23,838 bases of DNA, taken from Chloroflexota bacterium. GTDB lineage: Bacteria > Chloroflexota > Dormibacteria > Dormibacterales > Dormibacteraceae. Made by a program: the position numbers and the translations under genes. The notes under the pieces are model-generated. The model worked only from the letters and a program-made list of their open reading frames with translations, ran no database searches and was not told where the DNA came from. The DNA lies in the NCBI GenBank assembly GCA_003446775.1, contig DMCH01000131.1:1-23838 (forward strand). Direction: 5' to 3'. Positions 6,857 to 14,139 of the stretch are shown piece by piece. The stretch's first letter is position 1. Each line of letters opens with the position of its first letter.

Positions 6857-7954
6857 GTGGCGGAGCCGAAAAAAGCCAAGGGAACCCTGACGATCTATGA
6901 CGTCGCCAACCGGGCCGGCGTCTCCATCGCTTCGGTATCCAGGGTCCTCAACGGCCAGGGCAGCCCCCGTGCCGAGACCCGCGACCGGGTCATGCGCGCG
7001 GTTCGCGAGCTCAGCTTCGTACGCGACGGCGCGGCGCGCGCTCTTTCCAACGGGCTCAAAGAGGTTGTCGGGGTCGTGTTCCGGCGCGGCGGTGAGGAGC
7101 TCTTCGAGGGCGAGGACGAGAGCTTCCTCTTCATCGACGTCATCAATCGGGGCATCGAGGTGGGGGCGCAGCGTCGCGGATTCGATCTGTTGATAAGTTC
7201 CGTCGGGTTCAACGACGACAACGTGGCGGCACGGATCGCCGCGCTCGCGGGCAAGGCGGACGGTCTGATCCTCCACGACCGCATGCTCTCGACGGTCGGA
7301 ATCGCGCGGCTGGCTGACATGGTCCCGGTCGTCACCCTGGCCGGTAGCCCCACCCCCGCGTCCTTGAATGTCCGCTGCGACAACGGGTCTGGAATCCGCG
7401 CGTTGGTCCGCCACCTGGTGCTCGACCACGGGTATCGGAGCCTCGGTTATGTCTCCGGACGCGCCGACAGCCCTGACAACCGGACACGTTCGCGCGCATT
7501 CGAAAACGAGGCTGCCGCAGTCGGCGCCACCATCGATACGGGGCCGGCCTGGCAGGGCAACTACAGCGCCGCGGGCGGGGCCAATGTGATCGAAACGCTC
7601 CTCGATTCCCGCAAGAAGCTGCCGCGGGCCATCCTGTGCGCCAACGACCAGACCGCGTTAGGCGTGATCCATGCGCTCGCCCAGCGTGGAATCAAGGTGC
7701 CGCAGGACGTTGCGATCACCGGGTTCGACGACGTGCCGGTCGCTCGCCACCTGCACCCGCCCTTGACCACGATTCGCCAGCCGATGAAAGAGCTCGGCGC
7801 GAAGGCCTTCGACGTCCTGTACTCGCGCATCAGCGCGGGCGGCGGCAAGGCCGACACCGTCCTCCCGGTCGAGCTCATCGTGCGGGAGAGCTGCGGTTGC
7901 CCGCCCGGCTCGTCGCCGCCCCAGAATCCATCGCCGGCCGGGGCCGGGACCTAG
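6857..7954 (+). CDS. LacI-family transcriptional regulator
   Basis: Sugar-responsive DNA-binding regulator of 365 residues. The N-terminal HTH and hinge are unmistakable: TIYDVANRAGVSIASVSRVL at about residues 12-31, then the hinge helix near GAARALSNG. The periplasmic-binding-protein-like effector domain follows (VVGVVFRRGG, GLILHDR, ILCANDQTALGV, DVAITGFDDVPVARHLHPPLTTIRQP). It ends with the family-typical ESCGC plus a proline-rich tail. The GTG start is limited upstream by an in-frame TAG at 6842. The nearest purine-rich sequence, GAGGGG at 6836-6841, is 15 nt away, which is unusually far. The gene lies directly behind the strong promoter and paired operators and ends 2 nt before the permease ATG. 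It should therefore be autoregulated and co-transcribed with the transporter. The effector is probably the transported oligosaccharide or a product of it (inference). Confidence 0.93.
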   Translation: MAEPKKAKGTLTIYDVANRAGVSIASVSRVLNGQGSPRAETRDRVMRAVRELSFVRDGAARALSNGLKEVVGVVFRRGGEELFEGEDESFLFIDVINRGIEVGAQRRGFDLLISSVGFNDDNVAARIAALAGKADGLILHDRMLSTVGIARLADMVPVVTLAGSPTPASLNVRCDNGSGIRALVRHLVLDHGYRSLGYVSGRADSPDNRTRSRAFENEAAAVGATIDTGPAWQGNYSAAGGANVIETLLDSRKKLPRAILCANDQTALGVIHALAQRGIKVPQDVAITGFDDVPVARHLHPPLTTIRQPMKELGAKAFDVLYSRISAGGGKADTVLPVELIVRESCGCPPGSSPPQNPSPAGAGT

Positions 7955-7956
7955 GC

Positions 7957-8949
7957 ATGCGCGCAATCGCGGGCAGGCTCGGGGTTTACCTCCTCGCCGG
8001 CTGGGTGGCGATCACCGTCAGCTTCCTGCTGCCACGGGTCGTGCCTGGAAACCCCGTCGCCGGCGCGGTCGCGAGGGCATCGCAATCGGGCAACTGCAAC
8101 TCCCAGTGCGTCATAGCCATCGAAGAGCAGCTTGGCTTCAACGTCCACACGAGCATCTGGGATCAATACCTGCAGTACATCGGAAATCTCGCCCACGGCG
8201 ACCTCGGGCACTCGTGGTCGGAAAACGCCCCGGTGAGCAGCCTCATCCTCCAGTACCTGCCCTGGACGCTGGGCCTGTTGCTGATCGCGACGATCATCGC
8301 GTTCGTCGCCGGCACCGCGATCGGGATTTTGATCGCATGGCGCCGCGGCTCGTGGGCCGACTGGATCCTGCCCGGCGCCACCTTCTTCCAGGCGATTCCT
8401 TATTTCTTTCTCGCCCTTGTCGTCGTCTTGATCTTCGGGCAGACCGGGACGATGCTCAAGTGGTTCCCGAGCCTGTTCGGGTACGACATCTACGTGGTCA
8501 CTCCCGGGCCGAACCTGCCCTACATCGAAAGCGTCTTCAGCCACGCGATCCTGCCCGCGGCGACGGTGATCCTTGGCTCGATGGCCGGATTCATCCTGAC
8601 GATGCGCAACAACATGATGACCACCCTGGACGAGGATTTCGTCCTGGTGGCGGCAGCGAAGGGCCTGCCCGCCCGAAGCGTGGTGTGGTACGCGGCCCGA
8701 AACGCACTGCTGCCGGTCGTCGCCAATTTCACCATCGCGATCAGCCTTCTCGTCTCCGGCCAGATCCTGGTCGAGATCGTCTTCAACTATCCGGGGATCG
8801 GCTTCCACCTCTTCGACGCATTGGGAAAGCTCGACTACTCGCTGGTGCAGGGGATCTTCGTCGTCATCACGCTGGTGGTGATCGCCGCCAATCTCCTGGC
8901 TGACGTTGTCTATGTGCTGATCGATCCGCGGGCGCGGCAGGTGGCATGA
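7957..8949 (+). CDS. ABC transporter permease, Opp/Dpp type (DppB-like)
   Basis: Inner-membrane permease of 330 residues from the Opp/Dpp (family 5 binding-protein) class. It begins with the typical first membrane helix and FLLPRVVPGNPV, the usual 'P-GDP' region of DppB/OppB. A long extracytoplasmic segment (about residues 30-85) precedes further membrane helices. The cytoplasmic EAA-type loop is AAAKGLPARSVVWYAARNALLP, and the C-terminal end has VEIVFNYPGIGFHLFDAL, strongly conserved in OppB proteins. The ATG at 7957 is 2 nt after the lacI stop. The open frame extends upstream into lacI, but this ATG gives the family N-terminus. It ends 1 nt before the fused permease-ATPase gene. In this context (LacI regulator, GH3 enzyme) it probably carries oligosaccharides rather than peptides, as known for Opp-type cellobiose transporters of Thermotoga and Sulfolobus. 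Confidence 0.92.
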   Translation: MRAIAGRLGVYLLAGWVAITVSFLLPRVVPGNPVAGAVARASQSGNCNSQCVIAIEEQLGFNVHTSIWDQYLQYIGNLAHGDLGHSWSENAPVSSLILQYLPWTLGLLLIATIIAFVAGTAIGILIAWRRGSWADWILPGATFFQAIPYFFLALVVVLIFGQTGTMLKWFPSLFGYDIYVVTPGPNLPYIESVFSHAILPAATVILGSMAGFILTMRNNMMTTLDEDFVLVAAAKGLPARSVVWYAARNALLPVVANFTIAISLLVSGQILVEIVFNYPGIGFHLFDALGKLDYSLVQGIFVVITLVVIAANLLADVVYVLIDPRARQVA

Positions 8950-8950
8950 G

Positions 8951-11131
8951 ATGACGATCAACAGCACCTCCTTGACCACAGTCTCGCCAGGGGCTGGGCC
9001 GAGCGTCGAGCCGGTATTTCATCGCGCCCGAATTCTGCGTCTGCCGCGCTCCCCGCAGGTGCTCGTCGGGCTGGTGATCATGGCCGTCTTCGGAGTGTTG
9101 GCCATCATCGGTCGCTGGATCGCGCCGTACTCGCCCAACGCGACCGACGAGAAAAACTGGGTGCAGCACGTGCTGGTCCCGGGCACCGGCCCCGATACCG
9201 GATTCCCGGCGAACTATTACCCGCTCCCACTGCCCCCATCAGCCGCACACTGGCTCGGCACCACCGTCTTCGCGCAAGACGCCTGGTCCCAGCTCCTGGC
9301 GTCCACGCAGGCGACGCTGTTCGTCGGCCTGCTCGCGGCCGCGATTGCCACCGTCCTCTCCGTCCTGATCGGCGTGAGCGCCGGCTACCTGGGAGGGGCT
9401 GCAGACGAAGGCCTGTCCCTTGTCGCCAACGTATTCCTCGCGATTCCTGGGCTGCCGCTCCTCATCGTGATCGCCGACTACGTGCCTGCCGCGGGCTCGA
9501 GCATCCTGCTGGTCGCGGCCATCATCGCGGTCACCACGTGGGCCTATACCGCCCGCACCCTACGCGCTCAGACCCTTTCGCTGCGCAACCGCGACTTCGT
9601 CGAGGCGGCGCGGGTTTCAGGCGAGGGGCGGTCCCGCATCATCCTCGTCGAGGTTCTTCCCAACCTCATTCCGATCGTGGCCGCGTCCTTTCTCTTCACG
9701 ACCCTTGCGGCCATCGGGGCTTATGTCGTGATCGCCTTCCTGGGCCTGGCGGGTGCGCCGACTTCGTCGCCGCCCGGACTCTGGAACTGGGGCGAGATGC
9801 TGCGCGAGGGATTCGCCAACAACGCCGTACGCAGCGGGTGGTGGTGGTGGTGGGCGCCCCCTGGCCTCTTGATCGCCCTGCTCGGTACCGGCCTCGCGCT
9901 GCTCAACTTCGGCATCGACGAGTTCATCAACCCTCGGCTTCGCGCCGCCGGCCTCTCGCGCAAGGCCGCGCGAAAAGCCGGCGTCAGCCGCCGTCCGAAG
10001 TTCGGCATGACGCCTGTCGTCCTAGGCCGGCCCACCGGCGTCAAACGCGCCGTCCGGCCCGCGGATGATCAAGCAGAACCGGTATTGGAGATCCGCGGCC
10101 TCAGCGTGGACTACGGCTACGGCGACGATGCGGTGCACGCGGTCGTCAATTGCAGCCTCACGCTTCGGCGCGGCCGCGTTCTCGGCCTCGCGGGCGAGAG
10201 CGGCAGCGGCAAGACCACGCTCGCGCTCGCCGCGCTCCGCCTCCTGCGCGCCCCGGCCCTGATCACCGCCGGCGAAGTGCTGTTCCACTCCAAACCGATC
10301 AGCGAAGACGGACCCGTGGGGACGATCGACCTTCTGGCCGCGGGCGAGGACGACCTGCGCGCCGTGCGCTGGTCCGAGATCGCGGTCGTCCTCCAGAGCT
10401 CGCTCAACGCCTTGAACCCGGTCATCACCATCGGAGCCCAGTTCGACGACCTGTTTCGTGTGCACCGTCCGCGCCTCTCGGCGATGGAGCGCCGGGCGAG
10501 GTCGGTCGAGCTGTTCGACATGGTCGGAATCAGCGCCGAGCGGTTGCGCAGCTATCCGCACGAGCTGTCCGGTGGCATGCGCCAGCGAGCCATGATCGCG
10601 ATGGCCATCGCCCTCGAGCCTCAGGTGATCATCCTCGACGAGCCGACGACGGCCCTTGACGTGGTCACCCAGCGCGAGATCATCGAGGAGCTGATCGGCC
10701 TTCGCGATCGCATCGGGTTCGCCACTCTCTTCATCACTCACGACCTCTCGTTGCTGGTGGAGCTGGCGGACGAGATCGACGTGATGTACGCGGGCCGGCT
10801 GATGGAGCGCGCGCCCGCGGCGTCCTTGTTCCGCGCTCCGCGACTGCCTTACACGCATGGCCTGCTTCACTGCTTCCCTCCGCTGCACGGGCCGCGCATC
10901 GCGATGGAGGGAATTCCAGGGTCGCCGCCCGACCTCCGGGACCTGCCATCCGGATGCCCCTTCAATCCGCGATGCCGCTGGGCGATGCCTAAGTGCCGCC
11001 AGGAGCTGCCACGGATGGAGCCGCTCAACGGGGATGCCCGCGAAGTCGCGTGCTGGCTGCACCGAGATGGCGCGAAAGTCCCTGCAGAGCTTGCCCTACC
11101 CGAACCAGTTCCCCAGGGGGTGGGGAGGTGA
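8951..11131 (+). CDS. ABC transporter permease-ATPase fusion (DppC + DppD)
   Basis: A 726-residue fusion of two subunits normally encoded separately. Residues 1 to about 345 form a DppC/OppC permease: first helix near 38-58, the WLGTTVFAQDAWSQLL domain entry, EAA-type loop DFVEAARVSGEGRSRIILVEVLPN, and final helix before INPRL. A basic linker (about 345-375, RKAARKAGVSRRPKFG) leads into a DppD-type ATPase. It has Walker A GESGSGKTT (415-423, K421), signature LSGGMRQR (539-546), Walker B VIILDEP (559-565), switch THDLSLL, and the C-terminal oligopeptide-transporter domain with the CPFNPRCRWAMPKC cysteine cluster. No stop or frame change separates the halves. A run of five tryptophans (TGG repeats near 9838-9853) sits before the last helix. 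It is flanked by the partner permease (1 nt) and second ATPase (4-nt overlap). Confidence 0.93.
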   Translation: MTINSTSLTTVSPGAGPSVEPVFHRARILRLPRSPQVLVGLVIMAVFGVLAIIGRWIAPYSPNATDEKNWVQHVLVPGTGPDTGFPANYYPLPLPPSAAHWLGTTVFAQDAWSQLLASTQATLFVGLLAAAIATVLSVLIGVSAGYLGGAADEGLSLVANVFLAIPGLPLLIVIADYVPAAGSSILLVAAIIAVTTWAYTARTLRAQTLSLRNRDFVEAARVSGEGRSRIILVEVLPNLIPIVAASFLFTTLAAIGAYVVIAFLGLAGAPTSSPPGLWNWGEMLREGFANNAVRSGWWWWWAPPGLLIALLGTGLALLNFGIDEFINPRLRAAGLSRKAARKAGVSRRPKFGMTPVVLGRPTGVKRAVRPADDQAEPVLEIRGLSVDYGYGDDAVHAVVNCSLTLRRGRVLGLAGESGSGKTTLALAALRLLRAPALITAGEVLFHSKPISEDGPVGTIDLLAAGEDDLRAVRWSEIAVVLQSSLNALNPVITIGAQFDDLFRVHRPRLSAMERRARSVELFDMVGISAERLRSYPHELSGGMRQRAMIAMAIALEPQVIILDEPTTALDVVTQREIIEELIGLRDRIGFATLFITHDLSLLVELADEIDVMYAGRLMERAPAASLFRAPRLPYTHGLLHCFPPLHGPRIAMEGIPGSPPDLRDLPSGCPFNPRCRWAMPKCRQELPRMEPLNGDAREVACWLHRDGAKVPAELALPEPVPQGVGR

Positions 11132-12174
11132 ATTCAACTCCGGTGCTGGAAGGGCGAGACCTGACGAAGTCCTTTTACGTGAAGCAGGGCCGCAGCCCCC
11201 TGGCTCGGAAAGCTCGCGTCCACGCGGTTGAAGCCGTTACCGTGCGCCTCGAGGCGGGAAAGGTCACCGCCTTGGTGGGCGAGAGCGGAGCCGGAAAGAC
11301 GACGGTCGCCCGGATGCTGGCCAAGATCATCAAGCCCGACGCCGGAGAGGTCCTGCTCGACGGCAAGCCCGCGCCCGCAGGGCGCCCGCGCTCTTACGCG
11401 GCACAGGTGCAGATGATCTTCCAGGACCCGTTCGCGTCGTTGAACCCGGTGCACCGCATCCGCCATCACCTGATGCGGCCCCTGCAGATCCACCACATGA
11501 CCGGTGGCAATGTGGACAAGGCGATCGCGGAGCTCCTCAATCGCGTCGCTTTGAAACCGGCCGAAAATTTCACGGACAAGTTTCCGTACGAGCTCTCTGG
11601 TGGGCAGCGGCAGCGCGTCGCCATCGCCCGGGCCCTGTCGGTCCGCCCGCGCGTTCTGCTGGCGGACGAACCGGTATCGATGCTCGACGTCTCCATTCGC
11701 CTCGGCGTCCTCAACCTGCTGGCCGACTTGCGCGACCGCGAGCACCTGGCGATCCTCTATGTCACCCACGACATCGCCTCCGCGCGGTACCTGGCCGACA
11801 CCATCGTCGTCATGTACGCCGGCCAGCTCGTCGAGGCGGCGCCGAGCGTCAGCCTCACCGACCACCCGGCGCACCCATACACGCAGCTCCTGCTTGCAGC
11901 CGCTCCGGACCCCGACCGTGCCGAGACGCCCAAGCTCGCTGACCGTGGAGCGCCGCCCAGCCTGCTCGCTCCGCCGAGTGGCTGCCGGTTCCACCCCCGG
12001 TGTCCTTATGCCATGGACATCTGCAAACGCCAGGCCCCGCCGAGCTTCGCCGTCTCGTCGGGCCACATCGCCGCCTGCTGGCTTCATGCCCAGCCTGGAG
12101 AGCAAGGCGCAATCAAAAACGGCGCGTTTTCAACTCCTGCCGGCCAGCTCGACATAGAGAAACAAAAGAGGTGA
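11128..12174 (+). CDS. ABC transporter ATP-binding protein, Opp/Dpp type (DppF-like)
   Basis: Second cytoplasmic ATPase of the transporter, 348 residues. Visible motifs are Walker A GESGAGKTT (51-59), the Q-loop in QMIFQDPFASLNP, signature LSGGQRQR (156-163), Walker B VLLADEP (176-182) and switch His in THDIASAR. The C-terminal oligopeptide_HPY-type domain contains GCRFHPRCPYAMDIC, whose cysteines match the Fe-S/zinc-like cluster often seen in this class. The GTG start overlaps the fusion gene's TGA as GTGA, with GGGGAG immediately upstream, giving translational coupling. A longer open frame exists upstream but overlaps the fusion gene and lacks family similarity. About 104 nt separate it from the binding-protein gene; that gap (12175-12278) contains no gene or clear promoter. 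Confidence 0.93.
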   Translation: MNSTPVLEGRDLTKSFYVKQGRSPLARKARVHAVEAVTVRLEAGKVTALVGESGAGKTTVARMLAKIIKPDAGEVLLDGKPAPAGRPRSYAAQVQMIFQDPFASLNPVHRIRHHLMRPLQIHHMTGGNVDKAIAELLNRVALKPAENFTDKFPYELSGGQRQRVAIARALSVRPRVLLADEPVSMLDVSIRLGVLNLLADLRDREHLAILYVTHDIASARYLADTIVVMYAGQLVEAAPSVSLTDHPAHPYTQLLLAAAPDPDRAETPKLADRGAPPSLLAPPSGCRFHPRCPYAMDICKRQAPPSFAVSSGHIAACWLHAQPGEQGAIKNGAFSTPAGQLDIEKQKR

Positions 12175-12278
12175 GGAAGGATGGATGTGCGTCTGGCGTT
12201 TCGGTCTCCGCCGTCTTGGTTGACCCGTGGGGAGTGTTTCCGTCAGCAAATTCAAAGCGTCACGGAGGTGACAGATAG

Positions 12279-14069
12279 ATGAATCGGAGAGTCATGACAA
12301 GCCTGGTCGGCGTGGCGGCACTGCTCATTGCAGTCGCATGCAACGCGACCTCGACATCGACGACATCGGGAGGGAAACCCCTGATCGCGGAGCCGACCAC
12401 CGGGGTCACCTTCTCGGAAGACTTCAATCCGTATGACGGCAACTCCGTCACATCCAGCATGGGCACGCAGAGCATCGTCAACGAGCCACTGATCGAGTTC
12501 GACCAGCTCGATGCCACCGCGGCCGGCACTCACCCATGGCTGGCGCTCTCGTACGCATTCCAGAACAGCGGCAAGGACCTGCAGGTCACGCTCCGTCAGG
12601 GCGTCAAGTTCAGTGACGGCTCGGCCTTTGGTCCTGCCGACGTCGCCGCCACCTTCAAGATGTTGGAGAACCCGAAGGCCAACACCCGTGGCGTTCCGAC
12701 CCAGGCGTCGGACCCGACGGTCAGCGGCAACAACGTGACCCTGCACTTCGGGTCCGCGCAGTACACCGGGCTGTTCAACATCCTCAGCAACACCTTCATG
12801 ATGAAGGCGTCCGTCGCAAACCAGATCGCTCAAGACCCCACGGTGGTGATCAAGGTTCCGCTGGGCACCGGGCCCTTCATGCTTTCGAGCTACTCGAGCT
12901 CGCTCATCAAGTGGAAGCCGAACCCGAACTACTGGGGCGGCACCCCGCCAGAGTCTGAGATCGACACCCCATCCATCGCCACCAACGCCGCGGCCAGCGA
13001 CGCGCTCGTGAGCGGCCAGCTGGACTGGGCCGGTAACGACATCCCCAACGTCTACGCGAACTACGTCAACCTCAACCCCCTCACCAACCACGCCTGGTTT
13101 GCCGCAGGCAGCACCGTCACGCTCTGGTTCAACCTGAACCCCGGCAACGGCGGCGCTACAGGCATCAATGACACGGCGGTCCGAAAGGCGGTCAGCTACG
13201 GCGTCGACCGCAACGCGCTCGCCCTCCTCGGTGAATCGGGCTACGAGAACCCCGCGACGTCGTCGAGCGGGCTCATCCTGCCCAACCAGAGCGCCTTTCT
13301 TCCGGCCGACGGCAGCATGAAGAACGACCTGGCCATCGGCGGCAGCGTGCCCGACGCGGCCACGGCCAAGGCCAACAACCTCCCCGCAGGGATGGACGTC
13401 TACGACATCCTCAAGAGCGGCGGCTGGACTCCCCCCGCGACCTCGAGCTACGACAGCGGCAAGGGAGTCTTCAAGTCCGGCGGCAACTGTGACGGCACCA
13501 ACTCCGCCAACTGCTGGACAAAGGGCGGCACGATCATCAAGTTCTCTGTCTACGACCCGGTTCCCTTCTCCGACTACTGGGAAAACGCCGCGCTCATGTC
13601 ACAGGAACTCCAGCCACTGGGCATGGACGTGACCACGAAGCCGGCGCAGGGGTACTCCGACTGGAACACCAACATCACCTCGCAGCCTTCTCAGTGGCAG
13701 ACCGCCATCCACTGGGGCAACGGCGGCAGCATCCCTTACATCCAGTACCAGAACTGGTTCGACAGCAAGGACGCGAACTCGGTTGCGCACTACCAGGGCT
13801 GGTCGAACGCCGACGCTGACGCGGCTCTTCGGCAATACGAGAGCACGGACCCCAGCGACACCGCGTCCCTTTACCCCATCGTGCAGAAGCTCGAGAAGAT
13901 CATGTCGACCGAAGTTCCTGACGCTCCGCTGCTATACGGCGCGGACTGGAACGTCTTCAGCAGCGCCAAGTACACAGGCTGGCCCAACCAGTCGCACCCG
14001 TACATGAACCCTTCGCCGAGCGGCCCGCAGATGCCCTACATCCTGATGCAGCTCAAGCCTGTCTCGTAA
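12279..14069 (+). CDS. Family 5 extracellular solute-binding lipoprotein
   Basis: Substrate-capturing lipoprotein of 596 residues for the preceding Opp/Dpp-type transporter. The N-terminus is a lipoprotein signal: MNRR, a hydrophobic stretch to residue 20, and Cys21 in the lipobox LIAVAC, followed by a Ser/Thr-rich tether. The body shows SBP_bac_5 features: TVTLRQGVKFSDG-like LQVTLRQGVKFSDGS, the GTGPFML motif, NPNYWGG, AVRKAVSYGVDR, and ADAALRQYESTD near the end. Many aromatic residues (Trp, Tyr) are present, compatible with sugar binding. The ATG has GGAGGTG about 8 nt upstream. The LacI regulator and GH3 neighbour suggest an oligosaccharide ligand, but peptides remain possible from the family alone. 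A strong hairpin follows the stop codon. Confidence 0.92.
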   Translation: MNRRVMTSLVGVAALLIAVACNATSTSTTSGGKPLIAEPTTGVTFSEDFNPYDGNSVTSSMGTQSIVNEPLIEFDQLDATAAGTHPWLALSYAFQNSGKDLQVTLRQGVKFSDGSAFGPADVAATFKMLENPKANTRGVPTQASDPTVSGNNVTLHFGSAQYTGLFNILSNTFMMKASVANQIAQDPTVVIKVPLGTGPFMLSSYSSSLIKWKPNPNYWGGTPPESEIDTPSIATNAAASDALVSGQLDWAGNDIPNVYANYVNLNPLTNHAWFAAGSTVTLWFNLNPGNGGATGINDTAVRKAVSYGVDRNALALLGESGYENPATSSSGLILPNQSAFLPADGSMKNDLAIGGSVPDAATAKANNLPAGMDVYDILKSGGWTPPATSSYDSGKGVFKSGGNCDGTNSANCWTKGGTIIKFSVYDPVPFSDYWENAALMSQELQPLGMDVTTKPAQGYSDWNTNITSQPSQWQTAIHWGNGGSIPYIQYQNWFDSKDANSVAHYQGWSNADADAALRQYESTDPSDTASLYPIVQKLEKIMSTEVPDAPLLYGADWNVFSSAKYTGWPNQSHPYMNPSPSGPQMPYILMQLKPVS

Positions 14070-14087
14070 CCGTTAACAATCTCGCAA

Positions 14088-14112
14088 CGCGGCCGGCAAC
14101 GTGCCGGCCGCG
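14088..14112 (+). other. Intercistronic stem-loop between binding protein and GH3 genes
   Basis: Ten-bp perfect arms CGCGGCCGGC (14088-14097) and GCCGGCCGCG (14103-14112) enclose an AACGT loop. There is no T-run after it, so it is more like an mRNA-stabilising or attenuating hairpin than an intrinsic terminator. It lies between the binding-protein stop and the GH3 Shine-Dalgarno sequence, where such structures typically raise binding-protein expression relative to downstream genes. Confidence 0.65.
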
Positions 14113-14139
14113 GCCTTCCCCCGCAATCTGAAAGGAGCC

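Noticed and set aside
12252..13091. Minus-strand open frames inside the binding-protein, GH3 and other long genes
   Set aside because: Typical high-GC shadow frames with no motif content, contradicted by clear sense-strand protein families.
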